Shown piece by piece: positions 51,809 to 61,251 of a stretch of DNA of 64,000 nucleotides (position 1 is the stretch's first letter; every line of letters starts with the position of its first letter). Where the stretch lies: positions 62,001-126,000 of the forward strand of contig CAYQQU010000002.1 in the NCBI GenBank assembly GCA_964419545.1, read 5' to 3'. Origin of the DNA: CAYQQU01 sp964419545. GTDB taxonomy: Bacteria > Bacteroidota > Bacteroidia > Chitinophagales > Saprospiraceae. Position numbers and translations under genes: made by a program. Under the pieces are notes generated by a model. The model was not told the origin of the DNA, did not search any database, and saw only the letters and a program-made list of their open reading frames with translations.

Positions 51809-52365
51809 AAAAAATGGTAATAGCCGCTTTGCTCTTGTTGGGCGCGGCGGCGTGGGCCTGCCAAAAAACGCCTGAAGTGCCGGAGACCAGCGAAGTCGTA
51901 CTCGACCCGGAGGTAGAAATAACCAGGGGGGTGGAGATCCTTTACAGCGACTCTGCCCGGATCAAGGTGCGCATCTCCGGGCCGACCATGCTTTATTACG
52001 GCAACCGGCGGGACCCGCGCCAGGAGTTTCCGGATGGAGTGGCGGTCGACTTTTTCGGCCCCGATCAGCAACCTTCCAGTAAATTAACCGCCAAATACGC
52101 TATGCGCTTTGAAAATGAAGCCTATGTGCTCGTTCGCGACAGCGTGGTCTGGGAAAGCGTCAACCAGGAAAAGCTGGAAACGTCCCAGTTGATCTGGGAT
52201 GAACGCAAACAACGCGTCTCCAGCGATCGCTTCGTGGTAGTGACGCGCCCCGACGAGATCATTTACAGCCAGGGCTTCGAAGCTAATCAGGATTTCAGCA
52301 ATATCCGCATGAAAGCCGTCCAGGGGCGAATTAAGGTGGAAGAGCTGAGCGATGAGTTGCAGTAA
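51805..52365 (+). CDS. lptC: LPS export protein LptC
   Basis: A 186-residue protein. The N-terminal signal ends in an Ala-Cys (AAAWACQKTPE), a lipobox usual for LptC in this phylum. The periplasmic domain carries EVEITRGVEILYSDSARIKVRISGPTML, EFPDGVAVDFFG and LTAKYAMRFENEAYVLVRDSVVWES, which follow the beta-jellyroll of LptC that receives LPS from the inner-membrane transporter. It overlaps the surface-protein gene by 4 bp and is followed with no gap by the CNNM protein, a common order in Bacteroidota. Confidence 0.87.
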   Translation: MKKMVIAALLLLGAAAWACQKTPEVPETSEVVLDPEVEITRGVEILYSDSARIKVRISGPTMLYYGNRRDPRQEFPDGVAVDFFGPDQQPSSKLTAKYAMRFENEAYVLVRDSVVWESVNQEKLETSQLIWDERKQRVSSDRFVVVTRPDEIIYSQGFEANQDFSNIRMKAVQGRIKVEELSDELQ

Positions 52366-53613
52366 ATGCTAATTGCCACGATCATATTATTCCTCGTTCT
52401 TTCCGCTTTGTTTTCCGGTTCGGAGATCGCCTTCATCTCGGCCAACAAGCTCCGGATCGAACTCAAAAAGAAGAAAGGAGCCCGACGCGGAGCAGTGCTG
52501 GCTGCTTTTTACGACCGGCCATCCGCCTTTCTCAGCACCATGCTGGTGGGCAATAACATCGCGCTGGTCGCATTCACCTATTTCATGGATAAAATGCTGC
52601 GGCCCTATATCGAACCGCATATCCAGGGCGAACTGCTGCTGCTGCTTATCAACACGATCCTGATCACCCTGGTCGTGCTCATCTTCGGCGAATTTGTCCC
52701 CAAAACGCTCTTCCGCCTCTACGCCGATGATGCGCTCTACGCGCTGACCTATCCCCTGCGGGCCATCGAGCTGGTGCTCAGCCCCCTGGCTCTGATGATG
52801 ACCTCCCTATCTACCGGATTGCTGCGCCTGTTGTTTAAAACAACGGCGGAAACGGCGCAGCAGACCTTCACCCGTCTCGACCTCGAAGACTTTGTCAATA
52901 CTTCGGGCAGCGATCCGGCGGACGACTTCGTCGACCGGGAGCTCTTCGGCAAAGCCCTGAACCTGAAAGACGTCAAAGTGCGGGAATGTATGGTGCCGCG
53001 CCCCGAGATCGAACACATCGACGTCAACGCCGGCGTCGGCGATCTGGAGCAGCTTTTCCGGGAAACCAAATTGTCGCGCATCCTCGTCACCCAGGACGAT
53101 ATCGACAACGTCCTGGGATACGTCCACCACCAGCAACTCCTCACCCAGCCGCGCACCATCCGGAATATCATCCTGGACATTCCCTTTTTCCCTGAGGTGA
53201 TGCGCGCCACCGACGTTCTCAATCGATTCATCAAGGAAAGGGTAAATATCGCTTGTGTGGTGGACGAATTCGGCGGGGTCGCCGGCCTGATCACTATGGA
53301 AGATATTCTCGAAGAACTGTTCGGAGAGATCGAAGACGAACACGACCAGGAAGAACATGTGGAAACCCAGTTATCGCCTACCGAATTTATCTTTTCCGGC
53401 CGACTGGAAATCGACTACCTCAACGAAAAATACGGCCTCGACTTCCCGGAAGGCGATTTCCATACCCTGTCGGGCTACCTGGTGATGACTACGGAGGCCA
53501 TCCCTGAACAGGGCGACGAGATAGAGCTGAACGGCTACCGGTTTATCCTGGAACTGGTCAGCGAAACGAAAATTGAAACGGTGCGGGTCGTCAAGCTGGC
53601 GCCGGCGGATTGA
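52366..53613 (+). CDS. CNNM / CBS transporter-associated protein (hemolysin-C family)
   Basis: A 415-residue membrane protein. The N-terminal CNNM (DUF21) domain has about four helices (ATIILFLVLSALFSGSEIAFISANKLRIELKKKKG, LLINTILITLVVLIFGEFVPKTLFRLYA). Two CBS domains follow (VRECMVPRPEIEHIDVNAGVGDLEQLFRETKLSRILVTQDDIDNVLGYVH and VMRATDVLNRFIKERVNIACVVDEFGGVAGLITMEDILEELFGEIEDEHD). The C-terminal CorC_HlyC domain ends near EIELNGYRFILELVSETKIETVRVV. Family members are linked to Mg or Co efflux, and a homologue, GldE, to gliding motility. It starts immediately after the lptC stop. Confidence 0.88.
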   Translation: MLIATIILFLVLSALFSGSEIAFISANKLRIELKKKKGARRGAVLAAFYDRPSAFLSTMLVGNNIALVAFTYFMDKMLRPYIEPHIQGELLLLLINTILITLVVLIFGEFVPKTLFRLYADDALYALTYPLRAIELVLSPLALMMTSLSTGLLRLLFKTTAETAQQTFTRLDLEDFVNTSGSDPADDFVDRELFGKALNLKDVKVRECMVPRPEIEHIDVNAGVGDLEQLFRETKLSRILVTQDDIDNVLGYVHHQQLLTQPRTIRNIILDIPFFPEVMRATDVLNRFIKERVNIACVVDEFGGVAGLITMEDILEELFGEIEDEHDQEEHVETQLSPTEFIFSGRLEIDYLNEKYGLDFPEGDFHTLSGYLVMTTEAIPEQGDEIELNGYRFILELVSETKIETVRVVKLAPAD

Positions 53614-53625
53614 GTCAATTCTGCC

Positions 53626-53646
53626 TATCCCGGGCTAAGGCCAAGG
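53626..53646. repeat. Short dispersed motif, copy at a gene end
   Basis: tatcccgggctaaggcc followed by aagg lies between the convergent CNNM gene (ends 53613) and the reverse gene ending at 53654. It aligns with the copies at 46790 and 54602. Confidence 0.45.
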
Positions 53647-53653
53647 TGGTTGC

Positions 53654-54502
53654 TCACTCCACCAGATGATCTTCCAGGTCGTCTTCCGTCGGCGTGATGA
53701 GCTCCGTGACGTCGGCGAAGGCGGCGTAGAGGATGCAATAGATGGCCGGGGCGACCAGGAAAACGGCTAGGCCGACAAAAAACGCCAGTACAATTCCCAG
53801 CACCGGGACCAATGCGACCAGCACGATGGTCGGAATATAGACGATCAGGAAAGCGCCGAAGATCGCCAACAACAGGCCAAAGACGGTAAACCAGCGCCTG
53901 GTGATCAGGCGGCGGCTGGTCTCCAGTGCTTCCCAGGCGGCGGCTTTGAAAAAGACGATAAACATCGACCCCCACATATAGGCGACGGAAAGATAAATCA
54001 CCGGGATGAGGTTGAGCAACGTGATGCCCACCAGGCGCCCGCTTAAGTCAGGCAGGGGCGCATCAGCGGCGCCGAAGGGATCGCCCAGCACTTCGCGGTA
54101 CCAGGCGAAGATGCCGGAAGAAGAAAACGCAAAAAGCGTGGGCGTAAATACAGCGAGGAGAATCAGCATCAGGATCAGCGTCATCAGGGCCAGCTGGCCG
54201 ATATGATCGAAACCGCGAAAGAAGTCATTAAAGCTGAAATTCTTCCCCTTTTGGATCTTTTCGGATACGAGGTAATTGCCTGCCTGGAGCGCCGGGCCGA
54301 GAATAAAGGTAGAAGCGATGAACCCCACCACCGGAACCAGTCCGGCTACAAAATTGATCACCATGGTGAGCAGCAAAAAGCCGATAAAGCCACCGGCGAA
54401 TTTCTTGTAGATCTCCCAGCCTTCCTGCAGGTATCTGCCGATGGCGAAATCATAACCGTAGGCAATGCGGTCTTCGATGAGTTTTTTTCTACTTTCTTCC
54501 AT
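53654..54502 (-). CDS. Polytopic membrane protein of unknown function, 282 aa
   Basis: A protein with about six membrane helices after a soluble N-terminus (MEESRKKLIEDRIAYGYDFAIGRYLQEGWEIYKKFAGG). Helical stretches include GFIGFLLLTMVINFVAGLVPVVGF, ALMTLILMLILLAVFTPTLFAF, VFGLLLAIFGAFLIVYIPTIVLVALVPVLG and FFVGLAVFLVAPAIYCILYAAFA. The tail is acidic (PTEDDLEDH). It resembles other Bacteroidota membrane proteins that begin with a glycerophosphodiester-phosphodiesterase-like membrane module, but no motif allows a name. It is convergent with the CNNM gene. Confidence 0.75.
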   Translation of the reverse strand: MEESRKKLIEDRIAYGYDFAIGRYLQEGWEIYKKFAGGFIGFLLLTMVINFVAGLVPVVGFIASTFILGPALQAGNYLVSEKIQKGKNFSFNDFFRGFDHIGQLALMTLILMLILLAVFTPTLFAFSSSGIFAWYREVLGDPFGAADAPLPDLSGRLVGITLLNLIPVIYLSVAYMWGSMFIVFFKAAAWEALETSRRLITRRWFTVFGLLLAIFGAFLIVYIPTIVLVALVPVLGIVLAFFVGLAVFLVAPAIYCILYAAFADVTELITPTEDDLEDHLVE

Positions 54503-54601
54503 GAATTTTGGGTATTTGAGGAGGATCGCTGATCTGGGAAACGCTGCTAAAATAAAGATTTCGCCAGGGGAGGGAGCCGTTTTATCGACAAAAATCTAAC
54601 T

Positions 54602-54618
54602 TAATCCGGGTAAAGGCC
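54602..54618. repeat. Short dispersed motif, copy at a gene end
   Basis: taatccgggtaaaggcc lies just downstream of the reverse-strand lipoprotein gene ending at 54632; compare copies at 46790 and 53626. Confidence 0.5.
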
Positions 54619-54631
54619 AAAGGCCGTCTGG

Positions 54632-55261
54632 TCAGAACGTAACGACGATACTGCCGACGCGCAGCGACAACGAGTCGAGGATCGGATCGTCCGAAGAAAA
54701 AAGCTGGTCGCCGAGGTGAGCCGGCCGCAGCGCCTGCGGTCGGTCGGGCGTCAGGGCCACCACGAAATTGGAGCTGAAATGACCGCCGTCCCAGTCGGCG
54801 ACCAGCCCCGCGAGGTCCCATTCGAAGCCGTACAATTGAAAAGGTTTGCCATTGGCGCGTTCCAGTTGTTGCAGGGTGCTTCCGATGGTGATGCCCTGGG
54901 GGGTGCGCCAGGCGGTGCTGTCTTTGCTGATGCGTACAAAATGAGGGTGCCCGGTAGCGGCCGCTATGTCCAGCAGGATCTCCAGTTCATTGGGCGTGCC
55001 GGGAAAGAGCAGCAGGCCCTCCTGTGCTTCGCCTTCGCCGATATCGATACTCGCTATTTTGACCTGTTCTTCGCCGTAGGTCATCCGCAATTGCGCTTCG
55101 GTCGATTGTTCGGTCACGGCGCCGATGCGTTCTCCGGGCAGAATCAGGAAGTCAGCAAGCTGGCGGGCGGGGGAGGCGGGAGCAGCAGAAGTGTTTTTTT
55201 TGCCGTCGGAACTGCAGGATGCCAGCAGAAGCAACAGTGCGATCAGTGAACTGTTTCTCAT
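54632..55261 (-). CDS. Hypothetical lipoprotein, 209 aa
   Basis: A secreted protein with lipobox LLLLLASCSSDGKK (Cys at about 16). The mature part has FLILPGERIGAVTEQSTEAQLRMTYGEEQV, a sequence type in which a G-x-I block precedes a helix, then LLLFPGTPNELEILLDI and ITIGSTLQQLERANGKPFQLYGFEWDLAG; this repeats the pattern of GERIGAVTEQSTEAQLR, suggesting a two-repeat small domain. No known family can be named. Its start is 27 bp from the end of the upstream TPR gene on the same strand, so the two may be co-transcribed. Confidence 0.7.
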   Translation of the reverse strand: MRNSSLIALLLLLASCSSDGKKNTSAAPASPARQLADFLILPGERIGAVTEQSTEAQLRMTYGEEQVKIASIDIGEGEAQEGLLLFPGTPNELEILLDIAAATGHPHFVRISKDSTAWRTPQGITIGSTLQQLERANGKPFQLYGFEWDLAGLVADWDGGHFSSNFVVALTPDRPQALRPAHLGDQLFSSDDPILDSLSLRVGSIVVTF

Positions 55262-55288
55262 ATTGTCAGGATTGAAGCCGGCGCAAAT

Positions 55289-56143
55289 TTACAAATGCCG
55301 CTCTAAATCGGAATAGGTTTGCAGGGTAATCACCTCCCAGGTTGAAAGTACGCGGAGCACATCGCCCTCGTCGGGAGCGGCAATGGCGGCGATAACGCAT
55401 TCTGCGTCAGCCGGCTGCCAGAATTCCGGGCCGAAATACTCGGGCAGGCTGCCCGGTTGAGCGGCGGTTTTCAGGCGCGCGGCGTTCGACCAGTTCTCGA
55501 ACCCCAGCCCTGCTTTCCGGCATATTTTTTCTAGTTGACGGACATCCTCCGGCGCTTCGGTATGAAGAATGCAGGAGAACGTATGGAAAACGGATGCTTT
55601 GAAGACCCCCAGCTCGTCGTAAACCGGAAAACGCCGGGCGCCCAGCACGTGATGGCCGGCAACGACGTTGTCGTAGAGCACCAGATCCTGAAACCGGCGG
55701 CCCGAAGCGGGATGGGGAACATTGGCGATGCACGCCCGCGCCGGGTCGATCGGGTCGGCCCACAGCAATTCGAACTGACGGCCGTATTTCAGCCGTATGG
55801 AAATGGGCCGGCCTTGTTTTTGCCGGTGGGAAAAACCGAACTTCTTCCAGACGCGCTGCGCGGTGCGCCATCGGCGCTGCGCGGTGGCGGCGATACCGAT
55901 GGTCCACCACGCCATTTGATTGCCGGGTTCGAGCACAACGGCTTTTTTGCAGTAATGCAGAGCGGGTTTCCATTCCCGGCGGTATTTGTACAGCATGCCG
56001 AGGCGCGCAAAGGGCGGCGCCCAATCGGGAGCAAGCTTGATGAGCCGCTTGTAAAGCTTGATGGCGTTATAAGGGTCGCCCTGCCGGTCGTAGGCCAGCG
56101 CCTGCTCGAAAAGTGCTTTTATTTCTGGAGATGGAGCTTGCAT
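55289..56143 (-). CDS. TPR-containing protein with unknown C-terminal domain
   Basis: A 284-residue soluble protein from the ATG at 56143 (MQAPSPEIKALFEQALAYDRQGD); further ATGs at 56158 and 56164 add a few residues. Two and a half TPR motifs cover about 8-105 (DPYNAIKLYKRLIKLAPDWAPPFARLGMLYKYRREWKPALHYCKKAVVLEPGNQMAWWTIG). The C-terminal 170 residues (SIRLKYGRQFELLWADPIDPARACIANVPHPASGRRFQDLVLYD and following) include several His and Asp but match no family I know. It is the first gene of a short reverse run with the lipoprotein at 54632 and is divergent from the 5-oxoprolinase gene. Confidence 0.74.
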   Translation of the reverse strand: MQAPSPEIKALFEQALAYDRQGDPYNAIKLYKRLIKLAPDWAPPFARLGMLYKYRREWKPALHYCKKAVVLEPGNQMAWWTIGIAATAQRRWRTAQRVWKKFGFSHRQKQGRPISIRLKYGRQFELLWADPIDPARACIANVPHPASGRRFQDLVLYDNVVAGHHVLGARRFPVYDELGVFKASVFHTFSCILHTEAPEDVRQLEKICRKAGLGFENWSNAARLKTAAQPGSLPEYFGPEFWQPADAECVIAAIAAPDEGDVLRVLSTWEVITLQTYSDLERHL

Positions 56144-56276
56144 GCTATTATTGTACATCGACAAAGATAAGTGATTCGACCCGCCTCCGAAAGTGGCTAA
56201 CCCTCCTTGCTCTTACAAAAAGCTGTTATTTTGACCCCGAAAATGCTTGGCTTTTTCCCAAAAAAACACGAAGGAA

Positions 56277-59200
56277 ATGGCGGAAAAATGGGAAATCTGG
56301 ATCGACACCGGCGGCACTTTTACCGACGGCCTGGCCCGCAGCCCCGAGGGCGAACTGCGCCGGGTGAAAGTACTGAGCAGCGGCCGACTGCGGGGGCGAC
56401 TACTCCGGCGGGTAGGGCCCGGCCGCTTCTCCATAGCGCATCGCTGGCCCGTGAGCACCGATATTTTTCGGGGATACCGGTTGCAATGCGCGGCCATGCC
56501 CGGTGCGGAATACCGGGTGGTTCGCTTTGAGCCGAATGGCGGCCTCATCGAAGTGGAAGGCGATTTCCTTTTGCCGGAACGCTGCGATTTTGAGCTGTCG
56601 GCCCGTGAAGAGGCGCCCGTCCTGGCCGCGCGATTGTTGCTCCAGACGCCGCTCGATCAGCCTTTCCCGCCTTTGGCGATGCGGCTGGGCACTACGCGCG
56701 GCACCAACGCCTTATTGGAAAGAAAAGGGGCTTCGGTCGCCCTGCTGACAACGAGCGGCTTTGCCGACCTTGCCTACATCGGCGCCCAACAGCGGCCGGC
56801 GCTCTTTCAACTGGCGATCCCCGAGCCCCCCGTGCTGTACCGGCAGGTGCTGGAGGTGGACGAGCGCCTCGACGCCGACGGGCAAGTGCTGCAGCCGCTT
56901 ACCGGGGAAGAAATTGCCCGGCTGATCACAGCCCTCCGGCGCTTGGCGGTGGAGGCGGTAGCGGTCGCTCTGTTACATGCTTATCGCAATCCGGTGCACG
57001 AAATACAGCTCGGACAGGCCTTGCGCGAGGCGGGCTTCCGTTTTGTTTCTCTCTCGGCCGTACTGACGCCTTCCATCAAGCTCCTGCCCCGTTTGCAGGC
57101 GGCCCTCGTCAATGCGTATCTCTCCCCCGTCCTTCACGATTATCTGACACGCATCCGGCAAAAGCTGGACGGCGCTTCACTGTTGGCAATGACCAGTATG
57201 GGCGGCTTGAATTCCGCCGGCGCTTTTCCGCCCAAAGATAGTTTGTTGAGCGGCCCGGCCGGGGGCGTTGTCGGCGCGGCGCAGGTCGCCGCCCGCTTCG
57301 GCTTCGACCGGGTGCTCACTATCGATATGGGCGGCACGAGCACCGATACTGCCCGTTACGACGGCGGGTACGATGTCGAGTATACGACCCGGGTAGGCGG
57401 CATTGAAATGGCGAGCCCAACCCTGGCGATCGAAACCGTGGCGGCCGGCGGCGGCTCTATCTGCGGGTTCGACGGCGCTCGCCTCACCGTAGGGCCCGAC
57501 AGCGCCGGCGCCTTTCCCGGCCCGGCCTGCTACGGCAAAGGAGGGCCGCTAACCCTGACCGACGTCAACCTGTTGCTGGGGAAACTGGATCCGGCCGCCA
57601 TCGGCATACCCATCGACGCCGACGCGGCGTTCCGCGCTTTGCAGACCCTACGCACCGAAATCGAGACGGCGGCCGGCGAGCCGTATTCCGAGTCGGAGCT
57701 CTTGCGCGGCTTCGAAGCCATCGCCGATGAGAAAATGGCGGAAGCCATTCGCCGCATTTCCGTAGCCAAAGGATTTGACCCACAGGAATACGTCCTCCTG
57801 CCTTTTGGCGGCGCCGGTGGACTTCACGCCTGCCGCATCGCTGAGCTCCTGGATATAGATCGCATCGTATTGCCTTACGACGCCGGCCTGCTGAGCGCTT
57901 TCGGCATCGGGCAGGCTAGCGTGGAGCGCCTCGCCAAGCGGCAGATCTTGAAAAGTCTGGCCGAATGTGCGCAATACTTGACGGAGTGGTTTTCGGAACT
58001 GGAGCAAGAAGCGCGGGCGCTACTGGAAAAGGACGGATATCCGGCGGAAGCTACTGAAATAGGAAGGCGGCAGCTTTTTTTGCGTTTCCGCGGGCAGGAA
58101 AGCACCCTGGAGATCCCGTACCGGCCCGGGGAATCGCCGGATGAAGCATTTGCCGACCGGTATCGCCGGCTGTTCGGCCATTATCCTACCGGCCAGACGA
58201 TTGAGCTGGAAAGCCTGGAGGTGCTGGCGATTACGCGTAGGGAACGCGTTCGGGAAGTGACCGTCATGACGGGCCGCACCCGGCCTTCGCCGGCCAAGTT
58301 CACAACTGGCGAAGGCCAATCTACGGCCGTCTACCACTGGGACGAGCTGCAACCCGGCGACTATTTCACCGGACCGGCCATTCTGCTGAATCCCTTTGCC
58401 ACTGCTTATCTGGCCACGGGCTGGGAGACGGTAATCCAACCGGACGGCGCCTGCCTGGCTGACTGTAGGGAAGGCGAACAGCGCCGGGTCAACAGCAAAC
58501 GCGAAGCGATTGCACTGGAGTTGTTCACCAATCGCTTTCGATCCATCGCCGACGAGATGGGCGCCCGGCTGCAGCGCACCGCTTTTTCCGTCAACATCAA
58601 AGAGCGGCTCGACTTTTCCTGCGCGGTACTGGATGCAGGGGCCGAGTTGCTCGTCAACGCGCCGCACATCCCGGTACACCTGGGAAGTTTGGGGGTCTGC
58701 GCACGTCTCGTGTTGGAGCGGCTTACCATTGGCCCCGGCGATGTGGTCATTACCAATCATCCGCGCTACGGCGGGTCGCACCTGCCCGACGTGACGCTCC
58801 TCTGCGGCGTCTTCACGCCGGCAGGTGAAAAAATCGGTTACGTGATCAACCGGGCGCATCATGCGGAAATCGGGGGCAGCCGGCCGGGGTCGATGCCGCC
58901 CGGGGCCAGGCGCCTGGTCGAAGAAGGGGTAGTGATCGCTCCCACCTATCTGATGCGCAACGGCCGGATGCGGTGGGCGGCTGTCGAAGAAATCCTGACC
59001 ACTGGTCCCTGGCCGTCCCGCGCCCCGGCCGAAAACCTGGCGGATATCAACGCCGCCCTGGCATCGCTGCGGGCGGGCGCCGCGGCCCTGGAGCAGCTGA
59101 CAGCAGCGCACGGCCTTGCGAAGGTGCATCGCTATATGGCGCGACTCAAAGAGCAGGCCGACGAGCAGTTATCGGCATTACTCGCCAACTGGCGGGGAAA

Positions 59201-60041
59201 AACGCTGAAGGCGGCGGAGGCGCTGGACGACGGGCGCCGAATCTGTGTGCGGATCGAGGTATCGCGGGAAAGCCTGGTCATTGATTTCGCAGGAACCTCT
59301 TCGGTTCATCCCGGCAACCTCAACGCCAACGTCAGCATCGTATACAGTGCGGTCATTTACGTCCTGCGAGTGTTGTGCGGCGGAGCAATCCCACTCAACG
59401 AAGGGCTGATGCGCCGGGTGCAGGTACATTTACCGACGAGTTTCCTTAACCCTGCATTCAGCGAAGACCCGGCTGCCTGTCCCGCGGTTGTCGGAGGAAA
59501 TACCGAAGTGAGCCAGCGCCTGGTCGATACCCTGCTCAAAGCCTTCGGCGTAGCGGCCTGCAGTCAGGGCACAATGAACAATTTTTTGTTCGGCAACGAT
59601 CGCTTCGGCTATTACGAGACCATCGGCGGCGGCGCCGGCGCCGGTCCCGGCTTTCACGGACGGTCCGCGGTACATCAGCATATGACCAACACCCGAATTA
59701 CCGATCCCGAAGAGCTGGAACATCGCTACCCCGTTCGCCTGCAGCGCTTCGCTATCCGGCGCGGCTCCGGAGGCGCGGGACGGTGGCGCGGCGGCGACGG
59801 CATCATCCGGGAGTTCGTTTTTCTGGAACCGGTGGCCGTGACCCTGCTCAGCCAGCATCGCCGGGAAGCGCCCTATGGAATGGAGGGCGGGAAGGCCGGC
59901 GCTCCGGGCGAACAGCGGATGGTCCGTAAAAACGGGAAAGAAGAAGCATTGAAAGGGATCGACTCGCGGGAAGCCGCCGCCGGCGACCGCATCGCGATCT
60001 TCACTCCGGGCGGTGGCGGATGGGGCGCGCCGGATTCGTGA
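56277..60041 (+). CDS. 5-oxoprolinase, fused hydantoinase A and B domains
   Basis: A 1254-residue ATP-dependent enzyme opening 5-oxo-L-proline to L-glutamate (or a related hydantoin). The ATG at 56277 (MAEKWEIWIDTGGTFTDGLARS) is chosen because the first ATPase motif starts at once. HyuA half (about 1-700): DTGGTFTD, GTTRGTNALLERKG, VLTIDMGGTSTDTARYDGG. HyuB half (about 745-1254): ELFTNRFRSIADEMGARLQRTAFSVNIKERLDFSCAVLDA, VITNHPRYGGSHLPDVTLL, and a Gly-rich terminus with GGGGWGAP. In animals and yeast this fused form acts in the glutathione cycle. It is followed by mpaB-like and PLP genes. Confidence 0.92.
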   Translation: MAEKWEIWIDTGGTFTDGLARSPEGELRRVKVLSSGRLRGRLLRRVGPGRFSIAHRWPVSTDIFRGYRLQCAAMPGAEYRVVRFEPNGGLIEVEGDFLLPERCDFELSAREEAPVLAARLLLQTPLDQPFPPLAMRLGTTRGTNALLERKGASVALLTTSGFADLAYIGAQQRPALFQLAIPEPPVLYRQVLEVDERLDADGQVLQPLTGEEIARLITALRRLAVEAVAVALLHAYRNPVHEIQLGQALREAGFRFVSLSAVLTPSIKLLPRLQAALVNAYLSPVLHDYLTRIRQKLDGASLLAMTSMGGLNSAGAFPPKDSLLSGPAGGVVGAAQVAARFGFDRVLTIDMGGTSTDTARYDGGYDVEYTTRVGGIEMASPTLAIETVAAGGGSICGFDGARLTVGPDSAGAFPGPACYGKGGPLTLTDVNLLLGKLDPAAIGIPIDADAAFRALQTLRTEIETAAGEPYSESELLRGFEAIADEKMAEAIRRISVAKGFDPQEYVLLPFGGAGGLHACRIAELLDIDRIVLPYDAGLLSAFGIGQASVERLAKRQILKSLAECAQYLTEWFSELEQEARALLEKDGYPAEATEIGRRQLFLRFRGQESTLEIPYRPGESPDEAFADRYRRLFGHYPTGQTIELESLEVLAITRRERVREVTVMTGRTRPSPAKFTTGEGQSTAVYHWDELQPGDYFTGPAILLNPFATAYLATGWETVIQPDGACLADCREGEQRRVNSKREAIALELFTNRFRSIADEMGARLQRTAFSVNIKERLDFSCAVLDAGAELLVNAPHIPVHLGSLGVCARLVLERLTIGPGDVVITNHPRYGGSHLPDVTLLCGVFTPAGEKIGYVINRAHHAEIGGSRPGSMPPGARRLVEEGVVIAPTYLMRNGRMRWAAVEEILTTGPWPSRAPAENLADINAALASLRAGAAALEQLTAAHGLAKVHRYMARLKEQADEQLSALLANWRGKTLKAAEALDDGRRICVRIEVSRESLVIDFAGTSSVHPGNLNANVSIVYSAVIYVLRVLCGGAIPLNEGLMRRVQVHLPTSFLNPAFSEDPAACPAVVGGNTEVSQRLVDTLLKAFGVAACSQGTMNNFLFGNDRFGYYETIGGGAGAGPGFHGRSAVHQHMTNTRITDPEELEHRYPVRLQRFAIRRGSGGAGRWRGGDGIIREFVFLEPVAVTLLSQHRREAPYGMEGGKAGAPGEQRMVRKNGKEEALKGIDSREAAAGDRIAIFTPGGGGWGAPDS

Positions 60042-60099
60042 TCCGGATCTCGGCGGAATTCCTTTTTTTGCCTAATTTAAGCCTGAATTCAGAAAACTA

Positions 60100-61251
60100 A
60101 TGACCATGGCGTTGCCAACCGCTGCAAGGTTAGATCAATTGCGTCAGGTGGCCGATCCGCCGGCCGATGAGGTATTGCAACGGCTCGTCGCCGAACAGGG
60201 AGACGGGGAAGCGCGTCGCCTCTTTGATCAGCTGATTCGCGATCTAGATCTGCCGGCGACGTCGTTGTTCCCGGCTGCCGCTGATTTTCTGGAGGCGACC
60301 CGGGAGCTGCCCGAATGGGCCGATTTTGCACAGATTGACCGGGCGCACGCCCTCTTTATGGATCACGGACCGAAGTTCCTGCTGGTGTTGTATTTCAAAT
60401 CTTTGCCGCTGCTCTACCTCGACGCGCGGGGTGCGCGCGTGCTGGTCCAGACGAGCCGCCTGACCAACGAAGACCGGTCGTTGCGCATTTTTGCCCGCCG
60501 GATCGCGGAAACCGGTCAGTTCCTGCTCGACGTAATGGCGCCCGGCAGCCTAGCGCCCGGCGGCCGGGGAGTCCAGGCTATCCAGAAAGTGCGATTGATC
60601 CATGCGGCGATCCGCCGGTTCATCCCGGAGGGCGCCTGGGATGCCACGGAATGGGGCCGTCCCATCAACCAGGAAGATCTGGCGCTCACGCTGATGTCCT
60701 TCAGCGTGGTGTTGACGGATGCGCTAAACCAGTGGGGTATCGTCGAGTCCGACACCAACCGGTCGGCATTTTTGCATACCTGGAAGGCCATCGGCTTTAA
60801 TCTGGGCGTTCAGCCGGAGCTTCTGCCAGAAGATCAGACCGAAGGCCTCGCTTTGCTGGACAAAATACTCGATCGCCAGGCGGCTGCTTCCGAAGGGGGC
60901 CAGTTGCTCACCCGTTCGTTGCTGGAGTTTTCCCGGGAGCACTTTTCCCGGGAAGCCCTGAGAACGACACCGGAAAGCCTGGTGCGCTTCCTGATTGGCG
61001 CCGAGCGGGCCCGGCTCCTGGGGATTTCTGCCGATATCGGCTGCTTCGCCTGGCTTATTCCGGAAGCCATACGCGCCTATTTTTCTTGGGGAGAACGGCT
61101 GGAAGACAAGGCGGAAGGCCCGTTGCGCGACCTGATCGACCACCTCTCCGTGCGAATGGCCCGGGCCATGGTCAATTATTTTAACGTTTATAAGGGCCGG
61201 CCTTTTTCGATTCCTGAACAGATGAAGCGGGCCTGGTTTGAAAATGAATAA
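60100..61251 (+). CDS. MpaB / rubber-oxygenase family protein (DUF2236)
   Basis: A 383-residue soluble, helical protein of the DUF2236 family. Segments LPEWADFAQIDRAHALFMDHGPKFLLVLYFKSLPLLYLDARGARVLVQTSRLT and AIQKVRLIHAAIRRFIPEGAW are the family core; a His in the RLIHA segment is the expected heme ligand. Related proteins are latex-clearing b-type heme oxygenases and fungal MpaB, which cleave C-C or C=C bonds; the substrate here is unknown. It lies 58 bp after the 5-oxoprolinase and its end overlaps the next gene by 14 bp. Confidence 0.82.
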   Translation: MTMALPTAARLDQLRQVADPPADEVLQRLVAEQGDGEARRLFDQLIRDLDLPATSLFPAAADFLEATRELPEWADFAQIDRAHALFMDHGPKFLLVLYFKSLPLLYLDARGARVLVQTSRLTNEDRSLRIFARRIAETGQFLLDVMAPGSLAPGGRGVQAIQKVRLIHAAIRRFIPEGAWDATEWGRPINQEDLALTLMSFSVVLTDALNQWGIVESDTNRSAFLHTWKAIGFNLGVQPELLPEDQTEGLALLDKILDRQAAASEGGQLLTRSLLEFSREHFSREALRTTPESLVRFLIGAERARLLGISADIGCFAWLIPEAIRAYFSWGERLEDKAEGPLRDLIDHLSVRMARAMVNYFNVYKGRPFSIPEQMKRAWFENE

